Below the pieces are notes generated by a model. That model did no database searches. It was not told where the DNA came from and was given only the letters and a program-made list of their open reading frames with translations. The position numbers and the translations under genes are program-made. From Eikenella exigua (GTDB lineage Bacteria > Pseudomonadota > Gammaproteobacteria > Burkholderiales > Neisseriaceae): DNA of 64,000 nucleotides. Numbering within the stretch: position 1 is the stretch's first letter; each line of letters starts with the position of its first letter. Positions 17,376 through 25,498 of the stretch are shown one piece after another. The stretch is taken from positions 1,364,001 to 1,428,000 of the forward strand of contig NZ_CP038018.1 in assembly GCF_008805035.1 (NCBI RefSeq), in the 5' to 3' direction.

Positions 17376-18182
17376 ATGACGACTCCCGTTCCCGCTTCCC
17401 TTCCCTCCGTTTCCACTGATTACGAACAGCAGCAGGAAATCACCCGCCTGTGCGTCCATGCCGCACTGTTGCTGTTGCAATACGGTGCGGAAAGCACGCT
17501 TATTGACCAAATCGCCGTGCGCCTTGGCCGTGCGCTGGGCATGGACAGTGTGGAGTGTGCGCTCACACCCAATGCGATTGTGATCACCACGCGCCGTTGC
17601 AATCAATGCATCACCACCACGCGCAAGAATTTCGACAAAGGCATCAATATGTCGGTGATCACAGCGGTGCAGCACATTGTGCTGGATGCGGAAGACGGTC
17701 TATATAGCGTGCAGGAAGTGCGTGAACAGCTGGATGCGGTGAAGCCGGAAAAATACAACCGCTATTTTGTGGTGTTTATGGTGGGGCTCTCCTGCGCGAG
17801 CTTTGCCCACCTCTCGGGTGGCGATCCGCTGATTTGCTTCATCACGTTTATTGCTTCGGCCTGCGGTATGTGGGTACGCCAAAGGTTGTCGGCACGGCAC
17901 TATAACCCGGCGGTAGTGTTCGCGGTTACTGCTTTTGTGGCTTCAATGGTGTCGGGCACGGCACTGAAGTTCGGTTGGGGCGAGCACCCAGAAATCGCTA
18001 CGGCGGCCAGCGTCCTGCTGCTAGTGCCTGGGATGCCGCTGATTAATTCGCTGGCCGATATGCTCAAAGGCCATGTGAATATGGGTATGAGCCGCTGGAC
18101 AGTGGCCATGCTGCTCACGTTCAGCACCTGTTTGGGCATTGTGTTGGCCTTGAGCCTGTTGAATGTTTCTGCTTGGGATTAA
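17376..18182 (+). CDS. YjjP/ThrE-type exporter, large subunit
   Basis: A 268 aa membrane protein of the ThrE (DUF1212) family. I chose the ATG at 17376 because upstream codons to 17211 are not family-like. A soluble N-terminal half (CVHAALLLLQYGAESTLI, HIVLDAEDGLYSVQEV) is followed by five or so hydrophobic segments from about residue 130. The split into a large and a small protein with a 3 bp gap matches the E. coli YjjP-YjjB pair, implicated in succinate export. Other relatives export threonine or serine. The substrate here is unknown. Confidence 0.85.
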   Translation: MTTPVPASLPSVSTDYEQQQEITRLCVHAALLLLQYGAESTLIDQIAVRLGRALGMDSVECALTPNAIVITTRRCNQCITTTRKNFDKGINMSVITAVQHIVLDAEDGLYSVQEVREQLDAVKPEKYNRYFVVFMVGLSCASFAHLSGGDPLICFITFIASACGMWVRQRLSARHYNPAVVFAVTAFVASMVSGTALKFGWGEHPEIATAASVLLLVPGMPLINSLADMLKGHVNMGMSRWTVAMLLTFSTCLGIVLALSLLNVSAWD

Positions 18183-18185
18183 ACC

Positions 18186-18644
18186 ATGCTGCTGAATTTG
18201 CTAGACGATATGTTCTTCGCCGCCATCCCCGCCGTGGGCTTTGCGATTTTGTTCAACGTGCCGCGCAATGCGTTGAAATACTGTGCTTATTTGGGTGCGC
18301 TGGGGCATGGCTCGCGCACACTCATGATGCAGTTTGGTCTGTCGCAGGGCTTGGCCACGCTGTGTGCGGCCTCGCTGGTGGGCTTTATCGGCGTGTATTT
18401 GTCGCAACGCTATCGGGCGCACCCGAAAGTGTTTACTGTGGCCGCCATCATTCCGATGATTCCAGGCGTGTATGTGTATAAAGCTATGATTGCGCTGGTG
18501 CAGATAAATCACAAGGGCTTTTCCGAACAGCTTTTAGAGCAGGCGGTGGATTATTTTGTGAAATCAGGCTTCGTTATCGGCGCACTGGCCTTCGGGCTGG
18601 CGCTACCGGGGCTGCTGTTCTACCGCCAACGGCCAGTAGTGTAG
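18186..18644 (+). CDS. YjjB/ThrE_2-type exporter, small subunit
   Basis: 152 aa with four or five hydrophobic helices (LLDDMFFAAIPAVGFAILFN, GLATLCAASLVGFIGVYL, VFTVAAIIPMIPGVYVYKA, SGFVIGALAFGLALPGLLF). It matches the DUF3815/ThrE_2 small partner of two-part exporters, including the PMIPGVYVYKA signature. It starts 3 bp after the large subunit, so both are surely co-translated and probably assemble together in the inner membrane. Confidence 0.85.
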   Translation: MLLNLLDDMFFAAIPAVGFAILFNVPRNALKYCAYLGALGHGSRTLMMQFGLSQGLATLCAASLVGFIGVYLSQRYRAHPKVFTVAAIIPMIPGVYVYKAMIALVQINHKGFSEQLLEQAVDYFVKSGFVIGALAFGLALPGLLFYRQRPVV

Positions 18645-18741
18645 CCTCCATACTGTTTGAGTTTAACCAAAGGAATAATTGCTTCAGCAAGCTGTCGCAA
18701 TCTGCTAAACTTGCCACCTCATTTACTACTCCCGTACCGAT

Positions 18742-18831
18742 ATGCACCCTGCTTCCCCCGCCTCCTCAGAGCCCGAGCCTGCCTCGGTAGATAAGTTTGT
18801 ACGCGGTGCGTCGTATTTAAAGGCTACCTGA
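18742..18831 (+). pseudogene. Short orphan reading frame, possibly the 5' stub of a lost gene
   Basis: A 29-codon frame starting MHPASPASSEPEPAS whose stop codon is the TGA of an eikDUS. Codon use resembles real genes and the frame ends abruptly where the inverted DUS pair begins. It could be the start of a gene whose remainder was deleted. A resemblance of the FVRGASYL stretch to amino-acid N-acetyltransferase starts is too weak to rely on. Confidence 0.2.
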
Positions 18832-18867
18832 AAACTGCCCACGGCATTTTCAGGTAGCCTTTGTTTT
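18819..18867. terminator. Perfect inverted eikDUS pair with T-run
   Basis: AAAGGCTACCTGAAAA and TTTTCAGGTAGCCTTT form a 16 bp perfect stem with a 12 nt loop, followed by GTTTTT on the plus strand. It should act as an intrinsic terminator for transcripts arriving from the exporter genes. Confidence 0.75.
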
Positions 18868-18877
18868 TCCCTATTAT

Positions 18878-19019
18878 GAAACCCTTGCAAAACCCCATAT
18901 TTGATCTCAATTCAAAGCAGTAGCATCGCAAATCACGAAGACAATATTTGAATATTTTCCAACATTCGGGAGGCGTACTGCGAAGAAATGCGCCAAAGAT
19001 GGGGTTTTGAAAAAAGCTC
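18878..19019. mobile_element. Candidate 142 bp MITE with IS5-like ends
   Basis: Imperfect terminal inverted repeats of about 26 bp: left end gaaacccttgcaaaacccca, right end (reverse strand) gagcttttttcaaaacccca, with identical CAAAACCCCAT cores followed by TTTG. The left end resembles the ends of IS5-family elements in Neisseria (type gagacctttgcaaaa). It is too short to code for a transposase. It sits between a DUS terminator and the TerC-family gene, close enough to supply part of that gene's leader. Confidence 0.45.
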
Positions 19020-19049
19020 ATTGCCGCTTTAATTTTAAGGATTCTACTT

Positions 19050-20621
19050 ATGGATTTCTCCTGGCTGGCCGACCCGGTAACCTGGCTGGGCTTCGCCACG
19101 CTGATTATTCTCGAAGTCGTGCTCGGCATCGACAACCTGGTGTTCGTGGCCATTTTGGCCGGCAAAGTGCGCCCCGCCCAGCGCGACCGTGCCCGCATCA
19201 CCGGCCTGACTTTGGCCGTGCTCATCCGGCTTTTGATGCTCGCCTTTATGGGCCGCATCATGCAGCTCACCACTCCGCTGTTTGCCCTGGGGCGGCTGGA
19301 CGTGGCCGGCAAAGACATCATCATGTTTGTGGGCGGCTTATTCCTGCTGTATAAGGCCACCACCGAGCTGCACGAGCGGCTGGAAGGTGCCAACCACTAC
19401 GCCGTTTCCGACACCGACCATCGCAAACAGCATGCGCCGTTTTGGGGCGTGGTGTTACAGATTCTCGTGCTCGATGCCGTGTTTTCCATTGATGCTGTGG
19501 TGACCGCCGTGGCTGTGGTGCAGCATATCCAAATCGCCATGGCCGCCGTGATTGTGGCGATGGCCATGATGATTTGGGCGAGCAAACCGCTCACCGAATT
19601 TGTCAACCGCCATCCCACCGTGGTGATGCTCTGCCTCGGCTTCCTCTTGATGATTGGCTTCAGCCTGATTGCCGAAGCCTTCCACGTAGTCATCCCCAAA
19701 GGCTACCTGTATGCCGCCATCGGCTTCTCCGTGCTGATTGAAGTGTTCAACCAAATCTCCCAGCGCAACACCGACAGAAACGCCTACGGCAGCCGCTCTT
19801 GGCGCCGCCGTACCGCCGAAAACGTGCTTGGCATGATGGGCATCCGCGAAACCATGCTGGCTAAAGCCGGCGAAGAAAACCACGATGCCGGCCACTTTGA
19901 AGAAAACGAAAAATCCATGATCCGCAGCGTGCTTACCCTGGCCGAGCGCCCCCTGCCCGGCATCATGGTGCCCCGCCGCGATATCGAACGCCTCGATATT
20001 TCCCAAAGCCGCGAGCAGCAATATGCCCAGCTGCAAAACACCCCGTATTCCCGCCTCCTTGTGGTGGGCAAGGCCGGTGCCGACGAGCCTTTGGGCTACA
20101 TCAACAAAAAAGACCTGCTCAACCAGCTTCTGGCCGGGAAAGAGCCCGATATCCAGGCCGCCCTGTGCCAGCCGCTCATCCTGCCCAATAGCACCAACAC
20201 TCTTTCCGCCATCGAACAATTCCGCCACAGCGGTGCCGACTACGCTCTCGTGGTGGATGAATTCGGCGCCGTGCAGGGTATGGTTACCACCAAAGACTTG
20301 CTCTCCGCCATTGCCGGCGAATTTCCCGAAGCCTACGAGCGTAAAGAGCCGAATGACCAATCCGGCGAAAACAACACTGACAGCAGCGATAGCCTGCTGG
20401 TGGACGGCAGTCACGAATACGCCGAGCTCGCCCCCCAGCTTGGTCTTCCCCCGCCCGAAGAAGATGCCGACTACCACACCGTGGCCGGCCTGATGATGGA
20501 AGAGCTGAAAACCCTGCCTGAAGTGGGTGACACCCTCGACTACCACGGCTGGCGCTTCACCGTGGCCGCCAAAGCCGGCCAGCGCATCGAACAAATCCGC
20601 ATCAGCCGCCTGCCGAAATAA
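19050..20621 (+). CDS. TerC-family membrane protein with CBS pair and CorC/HlyC domain
   Basis: 523 aa. The N-terminal ~220 residues are a TerC-type domain with about seven helices and the acidic signatures IILEVVLGIDNLVFV and VFSIDAVVTAV, a presumed metal-ion site. Residues ~290-420 form two CBS modules (MIRSVLTLAERPLPGIMVPR, ALVVDEFGAVQGMVTTKDLL). The C-terminal ~85 residues are a CorC_HlyC transporter-associated domain. This layout matches the YoaE/YegH group, thought to handle metal ions, in the manganese-export TerC superfamily. The substrate is not established here. Confidence 0.88.
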   Translation: MDFSWLADPVTWLGFATLIILEVVLGIDNLVFVAILAGKVRPAQRDRARITGLTLAVLIRLLMLAFMGRIMQLTTPLFALGRLDVAGKDIIMFVGGLFLLYKATTELHERLEGANHYAVSDTDHRKQHAPFWGVVLQILVLDAVFSIDAVVTAVAVVQHIQIAMAAVIVAMAMMIWASKPLTEFVNRHPTVVMLCLGFLLMIGFSLIAEAFHVVIPKGYLYAAIGFSVLIEVFNQISQRNTDRNAYGSRSWRRRTAENVLGMMGIRETMLAKAGEENHDAGHFEENEKSMIRSVLTLAERPLPGIMVPRRDIERLDISQSREQQYAQLQNTPYSRLLVVGKAGADEPLGYINKKDLLNQLLAGKEPDIQAALCQPLILPNSTNTLSAIEQFRHSGADYALVVDEFGAVQGMVTTKDLLSAIAGEFPEAYERKEPNDQSGENNTDSSDSLLVDGSHEYAELAPQLGLPPPEEDADYHTVAGLMMEELKTLPEVGDTLDYHGWRFTVAAKAGQRIEQIRISRLPK

Positions 20622-20954
20622 AGTGTGCGGTTTTAGGTGACCTTTTGCTGCGATACGAAAAAGCTACCCGAAAATATGGAAACCGCTTCTTCAGGTAGCC
20701 TAAAAGCTATATTGTTTTGTCTGCCTTCCACAAATTTCAGGTAGCCTTCGGTATGGCAACAGCCAAATATAACTCCTCCACCATACAAGCGCTCAGGTTA
20801 CCTGAAAACTCCCCACCCAACCTTGCCCAGCCCTCCCATTGTCCATTAGAATAACACGCTTCCGGCAGGCACTGCCGCCTTCGCCGAAGCACGTTTTGCC
20901 CCGCTTAGAAAGCCGCGAAACGTGTTCTTTATCCCCCGCGTCCGGACACCAATC
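20622..20954. other. carA leader with DUS-like copies and two hairpins
   Basis: No gene. Several DUS-like copies, most imperfect, occur at 20662-20701, 20737 and 20793-20808. Close to carA there is a small perfect hairpin CGGCAG-GCA-CTGCCG (20863-20877) and a longer one CACGTTT...AAACGTG (20890-20924). The second brings its right arm to within about 30 bp of the start codon. This could be an attenuator-type leader, but no T-run follows. Confidence 0.45.
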
Positions 20955-22088
20955 ATGACCACTCCCGCCCTTCTCGTTCTCGCTGACGGCAGCGTATTTC
21001 AAGGCACATCAATCGGTTACAAAGGTTCAGCTTCCGGCGAAGTCGTGTTCAACACCTCCATGACCGGCTATCAGGAAATCCTGACCGACCCGTCCTACTG
21101 CAAACAAATCGTAACCCTCACCTATCCCCACATCGGCAACACCGGCACCAACGCCGAAGATGAAGAAAGCCGCAGCGTTTATGCCGCCGGCTTGATTATA
21201 CGCGACCTGCCGCTGCTGCACAGCAACTTCCGCGCGTTCGAAAGCCTGCACGACTATCTGGTGCGCAATAAAACCGTCGCCATCGCCGACATCGATACCC
21301 GCCGCCTGACCACGCTGCTGCGTGAAAAAGGCGCGCAAGGCGGCGCGATTTTGACCGGCGCGGACGCACCGGTTGCAAAAGCGCAAGAACTCATCGCCGC
21401 GTTCGGCAGCATGGTCGGCAAAGACTTGGCAAAAGAAGTTTCCTGCACAGAAGCCTACGAATGGACCGAAGGTGAATGGGCGCTGGGCAAAGGTTTCGTC
21501 ACCCCTGCCGAACAACCATTCCACGTTGTCGCCTACGATTTCGGCGTGAAAACCAACATCCTGCGTATGCTCGCCTCACGTGGCTGCCGCCTGACCGTCG
21601 TCCCCGCCCAAACCAGCGCGGAAGACGTGTTGTCACTCAACCCCGACGGCATGTTCCTGTCCAACGGCCCCGGCGACCCCGAGCCTTGCACCTACGCCAT
21701 CGAAGCCGTGCAAAAACTGATGGCAAGCGGCAAACCTATCTTCGGTATCTGCTTGGGACACCAGCTCATCAGCCTCGCCATCGGCGCAAAAACCCTGAAA
21801 ATGCACTTCAGCCACCACGGCGCAAACCACCCCGTGCAAGACTTGGACAGCGGCAAAGTCGTCATCACCAGCCAAAACCACGGCTTCGCCGTCGATGCTG
21901 ACACCTTGCCTGCCAACGCAAGGATTACCCATAAATCCTTGTTCGACAACACCTTGCAAGGCATCGAGCTGACCGACAAACCCGTGTTCTGCTTCCAAGG
22001 GCACCCCGAAGCCAGCCCCGGCCCGCAAGATGTGGGGTATCTGTTTGACCGGTTTATCCAAAATATGCAAGCCGCCAAACAAGCTTAA
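20955..22088 (+). CDS. carA: Carbamoyl-phosphate synthase small (glutaminase) subunit
   Basis: Releases ammonia from glutamine for carbamoyl-phosphate synthesis (arginine and pyrimidine pathways); works with CarB, which is not in this window. I chose the ATG at 20955, which gives the usual 377 aa. The N-terminal CPSase_sm domain (VFQGTSIGYKG, FNTSMTGYQEILTDPSY) is followed by a class I amidotransferase domain with nucleophile Cys in FGICLGHQL, FLSNGPGDPEP and the His-Glu of QGHPEASPGP. It contains no eikDUS. Its codon choices look slightly more Neisseria-like than those of its neighbours, though this is an impression only. Confidence 0.97.
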   Translation: MTTPALLVLADGSVFQGTSIGYKGSASGEVVFNTSMTGYQEILTDPSYCKQIVTLTYPHIGNTGTNAEDEESRSVYAAGLIIRDLPLLHSNFRAFESLHDYLVRNKTVAIADIDTRRLTTLLREKGAQGGAILTGADAPVAKAQELIAAFGSMVGKDLAKEVSCTEAYEWTEGEWALGKGFVTPAEQPFHVVAYDFGVKTNILRMLASRGCRLTVVPAQTSAEDVLSLNPDGMFLSNGPGDPEPCTYAIEAVQKLMASGKPIFGICLGHQLISLAIGAKTLKMHFSHHGANHPVQDLDSGKVVITSQNHGFAVDADTLPANARITHKSLFDNTLQGIELTDKPVFCFQGHPEASPGPQDVGYLFDRFIQNMQAAKQA

Positions 22089-22130
22089 TCATCAATCACA
22101 CATATCAATCAATTAAAAGGAAAAATCCAT

Positions 22131-22262
22131 ATGAAAAGAATCGTTTTATGCACCGTTTTGCCGGACACTTTATCTGCCTGCAACACCTTGCACTCTGCCG
22201 CGCGCGATGCCAACACCGCCGTTCAAGCGTGGAACAAGGATTATCAAAAGCAGCATCGCTAA
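22131..22262 (+). CDS. Small entericidin-like lipoprotein
   Basis: A 43 aa frame with a strong ribosome binding site (AAAAGGAAAA) 5-6 bp before the ATG. The N-terminus is basic and hydrophobic and ends in a lipobox LSAC, with the lipidated Cys at residue 17, followed by NTLHSAARDAN. This short Cys-Asn-Thr pattern and size resemble entericidin-type lipoproteins. The gene is too short for usual ORF cut-offs. It sits 42 bp after carA and ends at its own terminator. The hydrophobic core is poor (it has an Asp before the lipobox), so export should be tested. Confidence 0.6.
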   Translation: MKRIVLCTVLPDTLSACNTLHSAARDANTAVQAWNKDYQKQHR

Positions 22263-22282
22263 TCCCCGCGCCCGAGCGAAAA

Positions 22283-22318
22283 CAGCCTGAAATGTAAGCC
22301 ACATCAGGCTGTTTTTTT
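22283..22318 (+). terminator. Rho-independent terminator after the small lipoprotein gene
   Basis: CAGCCTGA, a 13 nt loop and TCAGGCTG, then T7. It ends the carA/lipoprotein transcript. Unlike most terminators in this window it is not built from the eikDUS. Confidence 0.8.
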
Positions 22319-22344
22319 CTGCAACACTACACCAGAAAACAAAC

Positions 22345-22697
22345 ATGAAACACAGCATCTTCATCTTCTGCCTGCTCATCAGCAGCCCGATTTTCGCCAA
22401 AGACAAGCCCGTTAATCTGAAAAGCATCAGCCAAATGGGGGGCCGATATGGTGGATTCCGCCACACAAGACATTTATCAAACCCTAGCCGCAGGTAACCG
22501 CAACATTGCCGGCCACCACTACCTACACCCTATTCGGCGTGTTCTCCCCACTAGTGGGCATCATCGGCACCACCCAAGCTGCCAAAACCCTGAAAATCCT
22601 GCTCGGCCTGCCTGCCGAAAACGGCGTTTTGTGCTGATACAACGCACTCAGCGGCCAATGGCAGCACTTCTCCATCCCCCCCAAATCCCACCTGTAA
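22345..22697 (+). pseudogene. Frameshifted small exported protein
   Basis: The frame begins with a signal peptide (MKHSIFIFCLLISSPIFA-KD). It then breaks: coding sense continues in another frame with MVDSATQDIYQTLAAGN, shifts again to TYTLFGVFSPLVGIIG, and meets an in-frame TGA after NGVLC before ending YNALSGQWQHFSIPPKS. So there are at least two frameshifts plus one nonsense codon. The function of the intact family is unknown to me. Sequencing error cannot explain three separate lesions easily. Confidence 0.65.
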
Positions 22698-22725
22698 AGT
22701 GTGCGGCGGACATAAGAAAGGCTGA

Positions 22726-22786
22726 AAAGGCTACCTGAAAATTTAGCTTCACAGAAACTTGCGTAGCTCGTTTTCAGGTAGCCTTT
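22726..22786. terminator. Inverted eikDUS pair with long loop
   Basis: AAAGGCTACCTGAAAA and TTTTCAGGTAGCCTTT flank a loop of about 28 nt that includes agcttcacagaaacttgcgt, a sequence related to loops of other DUS pairs in the window (59198-59260, 27289-27371). Another DUS pair in the opposite arrangement lies at 22880-22916. Confidence 0.6.
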
Positions 22787-22927
22787 ACTGATTGCAGCTC
22801 GCTGTAGGCCGGATGCTGAAATCCGACACCGGCAATCCCGCTATTTGAAACAGCAACAGCCGCCAGCCTTCTGTCTTTCAGTTTTCAGGTAGCCTCATCC
22901 AAAGGCTACCTGAAACCGCCAATCTCA

Positions 22928-23345
22928 TTATTCCTCTTCCTTATCCAAGCCCAATTCTCGGGCATACACGGCAGCACGTACGCAGTTGTCGATGTTTAGT
23001 TTGCGGAAGATAATCTGCATATACGCCTTCACCGTGTTTTCGGATAAAAACATCCGCCAGACAATCATTTTGTTGCTGATAACCACCAGCTGCGCAACCA
23101 CCAGCTGCGCAGTGCAACACATCGTGCTCGCTCTGGGTGCGGGAATCGAGGATGGCGGAATGGTCGGGCGACACAGTTTGCTGCCCGGCCACGGCCTGGC
23201 GGATAGCGGCTACCAGGAAATCGGTATCGGTGTTTTTCAAAATATAGCCGTGCGCACCGAGCTCGAAGCATTTTTACAAGTTGTCGGCATCTTCAGAAAC
23301 GGTAAGCATCGGCACGGAGGGCTTGGAAAGGGTAACCGCCCTTGG
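22928..23345 (-). pseudogene. NarL/LuxR-family response regulator remnant
   Basis: On the minus strand one frame reads the last part of a receiver domain: PSVPMLTVSEDADNL, then a TAA stop, then KCFELGAHGYILKNTDTDFLVAAIRQA, with the usual Lys of the receiver fold. After a frame change the LuxR-type helix-turn-helix appears (FLSENTVKAYMQIIFRKLNI, VRAAVYARELGL). The phospho-acceptor half is missing, and a short duplication (ccaccagctgcgcaa twice near 23085-23110) sits at the frame break. It is a clear dead copy of a NarP/NarL-like regulator. The sequence 23350-23470 upstream looks like a fragment of something else that I cannot identify. Confidence 0.75.
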
Positions 23346-23542
23346 AAGCTGCCCAAGGCGTAGATGGGCACCAGCGTCACCAAAGCGCCCATTTTACCCT
23401 GTATCCATACCATATCGCTGACTTCGCCTTCTCGCTTGGTAGTGTGAATGTGCGGCAGGTTACTTAAAAATGGAGCAGCCTCACAGCAAGGCGGGCAAAA
23501 CTGTTTCGCTATATAATGCCGCTTTCTTTTTCCCGCACTGCC

Positions 23543-24316
23543 ATGAACTACGCCGCCCAGCTGGCCACCCTCGCTGTCGCCCAAACCGAAACCATCGCCC
23601 GCCACCGTTTAGACAACGGCGAAACCGTGTGGCTGCGCAAAGCCGCCCCGCGTCAAGCCGCCTGGCGTTACAGCCTGCTCAACGGCCTGGCCAAAGTGTG
23701 CCGTTTGAGCGTATTCACCCCGGTGCTCAATCCCGGCGGCCATGCCGGCATTGCCATCGAAGCCGGCCGCCTGCGCGAGCTGGCCGAAGCCGGCATCACC
23801 GCGCCCAAACTATTGGCCGTGCAGGAGAATGCCCTATTGATGAGCCATGTGGGCGAGCAAACCCTGCTCATCGCCATCGAAAAGCAAACCAAAGTCGGCA
23901 GCCTCGAAGGCTGGCTGCAAGGTCTGCATGCCATCGAAGCCGTACACCGGCAAAACCAATTTCTCAGCCAAGCTTTCGCCCGCAATATGGTGCTGACCGA
24001 AGCCGGCGGCATCGGCTTCATCGACTTCGAAGACAACCCCGCTACCGTACTCAGCCTGCCGCTGTGCCAAAGCCGTGACTGGCTGTGCTACCTGCAATCC
24101 ACCGCCGACATCCTCCTGCGCAGCGGCCTACTCGATCAAGCCGCTGAACATTACAAAACCTGCCTGCAAAAGCAAAATCCCGCTATAATTTGCACCTTGC
24201 GCCGCAGTATGCGCCCCATTTTGTGGATGCGCCACATCCAATCCGAACGCTGGGGCTGCGACACCCTGCGCCTGGCCGCACTGGCCGATTTGTTTTACCG
24301 CATGGGCGAAATCTGA
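23543..24316 (+). CDS. Kinase-fold protein of unknown substrate
   Basis: 257 aa; the ATG at 23543 starts the conserved part. The pattern resembles RIO/APH-type kinases: an N-terminal lobe (ETVWLRKA, GLAKVCRL), then a catalytic-loop-like ARNMVLT with an Asn, followed by GIGFIDFEDNP, the likely metal-binding DFE equivalent. The usual HxD just before the Asn is not obvious, so activity is uncertain. There is no signal peptide or membrane segment. It stands alone, followed by a DUS and pldA 31-55 bp downstream. Lipopolysaccharide-core kinases and Bud32-like proteins are alternative relatives. Confidence 0.6.
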   Translation: MNYAAQLATLAVAQTETIARHRLDNGETVWLRKAAPRQAAWRYSLLNGLAKVCRLSVFTPVLNPGGHAGIAIEAGRLRELAEAGITAPKLLAVQENALLMSHVGEQTLLIAIEKQTKVGSLEGWLQGLHAIEAVHRQNQFLSQAFARNMVLTEAGGIGFIDFEDNPATVLSLPLCQSRDWLCYLQSTADILLRSGLLDQAAEHYKTCLQKQNPAIICTLRRSMRPILWMRHIQSERWGCDTLRLAALADLFYRMGEI

Positions 24317-24371
24317 AGCAGGTTTTCAGGTAGCCTTACTCCTAAAGATGACGTTTCACACCCCAACCATC

Positions 24372-25487
24372 ATGCAAACATCCCGCCTCCCCCTCATCGC
24401 CACCGTCCTTTTCGTTTCTGCCCACAGCGCCGCCCAAACCCAAGCCCCTGCCAGCGCCCTGGCCTGTACCCAAATCGGCTACCCCGCCGCCCGCCTTGCT
24501 TGCTACGACCACAGCATGGGTGCACAACTTCCGCCCACCCAGCCCTTGTCTGCTCCCGCCGACACCAAAGCCGCTATCGACATCAAACAAAGCATCGAGC
24601 AAAGCCAAGCCGAGAGCACACCCAAGGTGGTGCTCACCGAAGCCCCTGCCGCCCCCACCCAGCCGCAGGCCTTCAGCCCGCTCAGCCTCGCCTACGATTT
24701 AGACGTAAACCACGAATCCGGCATCCTCAGCGTGCGTGCCCACCGCCCGCTCTACCTGCTGCCCGGCTGGTACAATAGCTCGCCCAACCGCAACCCCTCC
24801 TCCCCCGAACACACTTCCGCCATTCCCGAGCAGCAGCGCCAAAACCACGTTGAAGCAAAAATGCAGATTTCCTTCAAAACCAAGCTATTACAAGACCTGT
24901 TCGGCACCAACGCCGACCTCTGGTTCGGCTACACTCAAGTTTCCCACTGGCAAGTATATAAAGGCTCCATGTCCTCCCCCTTCCGCAACACCGACTACGA
25001 GCCCGAAATCTTCCTTACCCAGCCCGTGAAAGCCGCTCTGCCTGGCGGTGGCGGCCTGCGTATGCTCGGCATTGGTGCCGCACACCAATCCAACGGCCAA
25101 AGCGACCCACTTTCCCGCTCTTGGAACCGCATCTACGCCATGGCCGGCATGGAATGGGGCAACCTCACCGTGGTGCCGCGCCTGTGGTGGCGCATTCCCG
25201 AAAAAAGCGACGATGACGACAACTCCAACATCAACCGCTACATGGGCTACGGCGATTTGCAGATGTACTACCGCTTCAACGACCGCCAAACCCTCGGTGC
25301 CCTCGCCCGCTACAATCCTGCCAGCAGCAAAGGCAGCCTGCAGCTGAACTACACCTTCCCCATCGCCGGCCGACTCAAAGGCTATGTGCAGGCCTTCCAC
25401 GGCTACGGCGAAAGCCTGCTCGATTACAACCACAAACACAACAGCATCGGCCTGGGCGTAATGCTGAACGATTGGGATGCTTTCTAA
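24372..25487 (+). CDS. pldA: Outer membrane phospholipase A
   Basis: Beta-barrel phospholipase (OMPLA) that hydrolyses misplaced phospholipid in the outer leaflet. The active-site stretch GAAHQSNGQSDPLSRSWNR carries the catalytic His and Ser and the calcium-binding Ser/Asn set. The C-terminus ends in Phe (NDWDAF), the signal for barrel assembly. I prefer the ATG at 24372, which gives a compact signal peptide; an ATG at 24348 would add eight residues. An N-terminal extension (residues ~30-100) rich in Pro, Ala and Gln precedes the barrel, and a Cys pair there (LACTQIGYPAARLACYD) resembles neisserial PldA. Confidence 0.9.
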   Translation: MQTSRLPLIATVLFVSAHSAAQTQAPASALACTQIGYPAARLACYDHSMGAQLPPTQPLSAPADTKAAIDIKQSIEQSQAESTPKVVLTEAPAAPTQPQAFSPLSLAYDLDVNHESGILSVRAHRPLYLLPGWYNSSPNRNPSSPEHTSAIPEQQRQNHVEAKMQISFKTKLLQDLFGTNADLWFGYTQVSHWQVYKGSMSSPFRNTDYEPEIFLTQPVKAALPGGGGLRMLGIGAAHQSNGQSDPLSRSWNRIYAMAGMEWGNLTVVPRLWWRIPEKSDDDDNSNINRYMGYGDLQMYYRFNDRQTLGALARYNPASSKGSLQLNYTFPIAGRLKGYVQAFHGYGESLLDYNHKHNSIGLGVMLNDWDAF

Positions 25488-25498
25488 ACCACACTCAT

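Noticed and set aside
18742..18831. Possible argA (N-acetylglutamate synthase) start
   Set aside because: The resemblance rests on a handful of residues (FVRGASYL); recorded only as an orphan frame.
19455..20594. 379-codon minus-strand open frame
   Set aside because: Antisense to the TerC/CBS/CorC gene; His/Gly-rich shadow without ribosome binding site or motif.
23350..23470. Fragment ALVTLVPIYALG on the minus strand next to the dead regulator
   Set aside because: Could be a remnant of a membrane protein, but it is too short to assign and may be chance.
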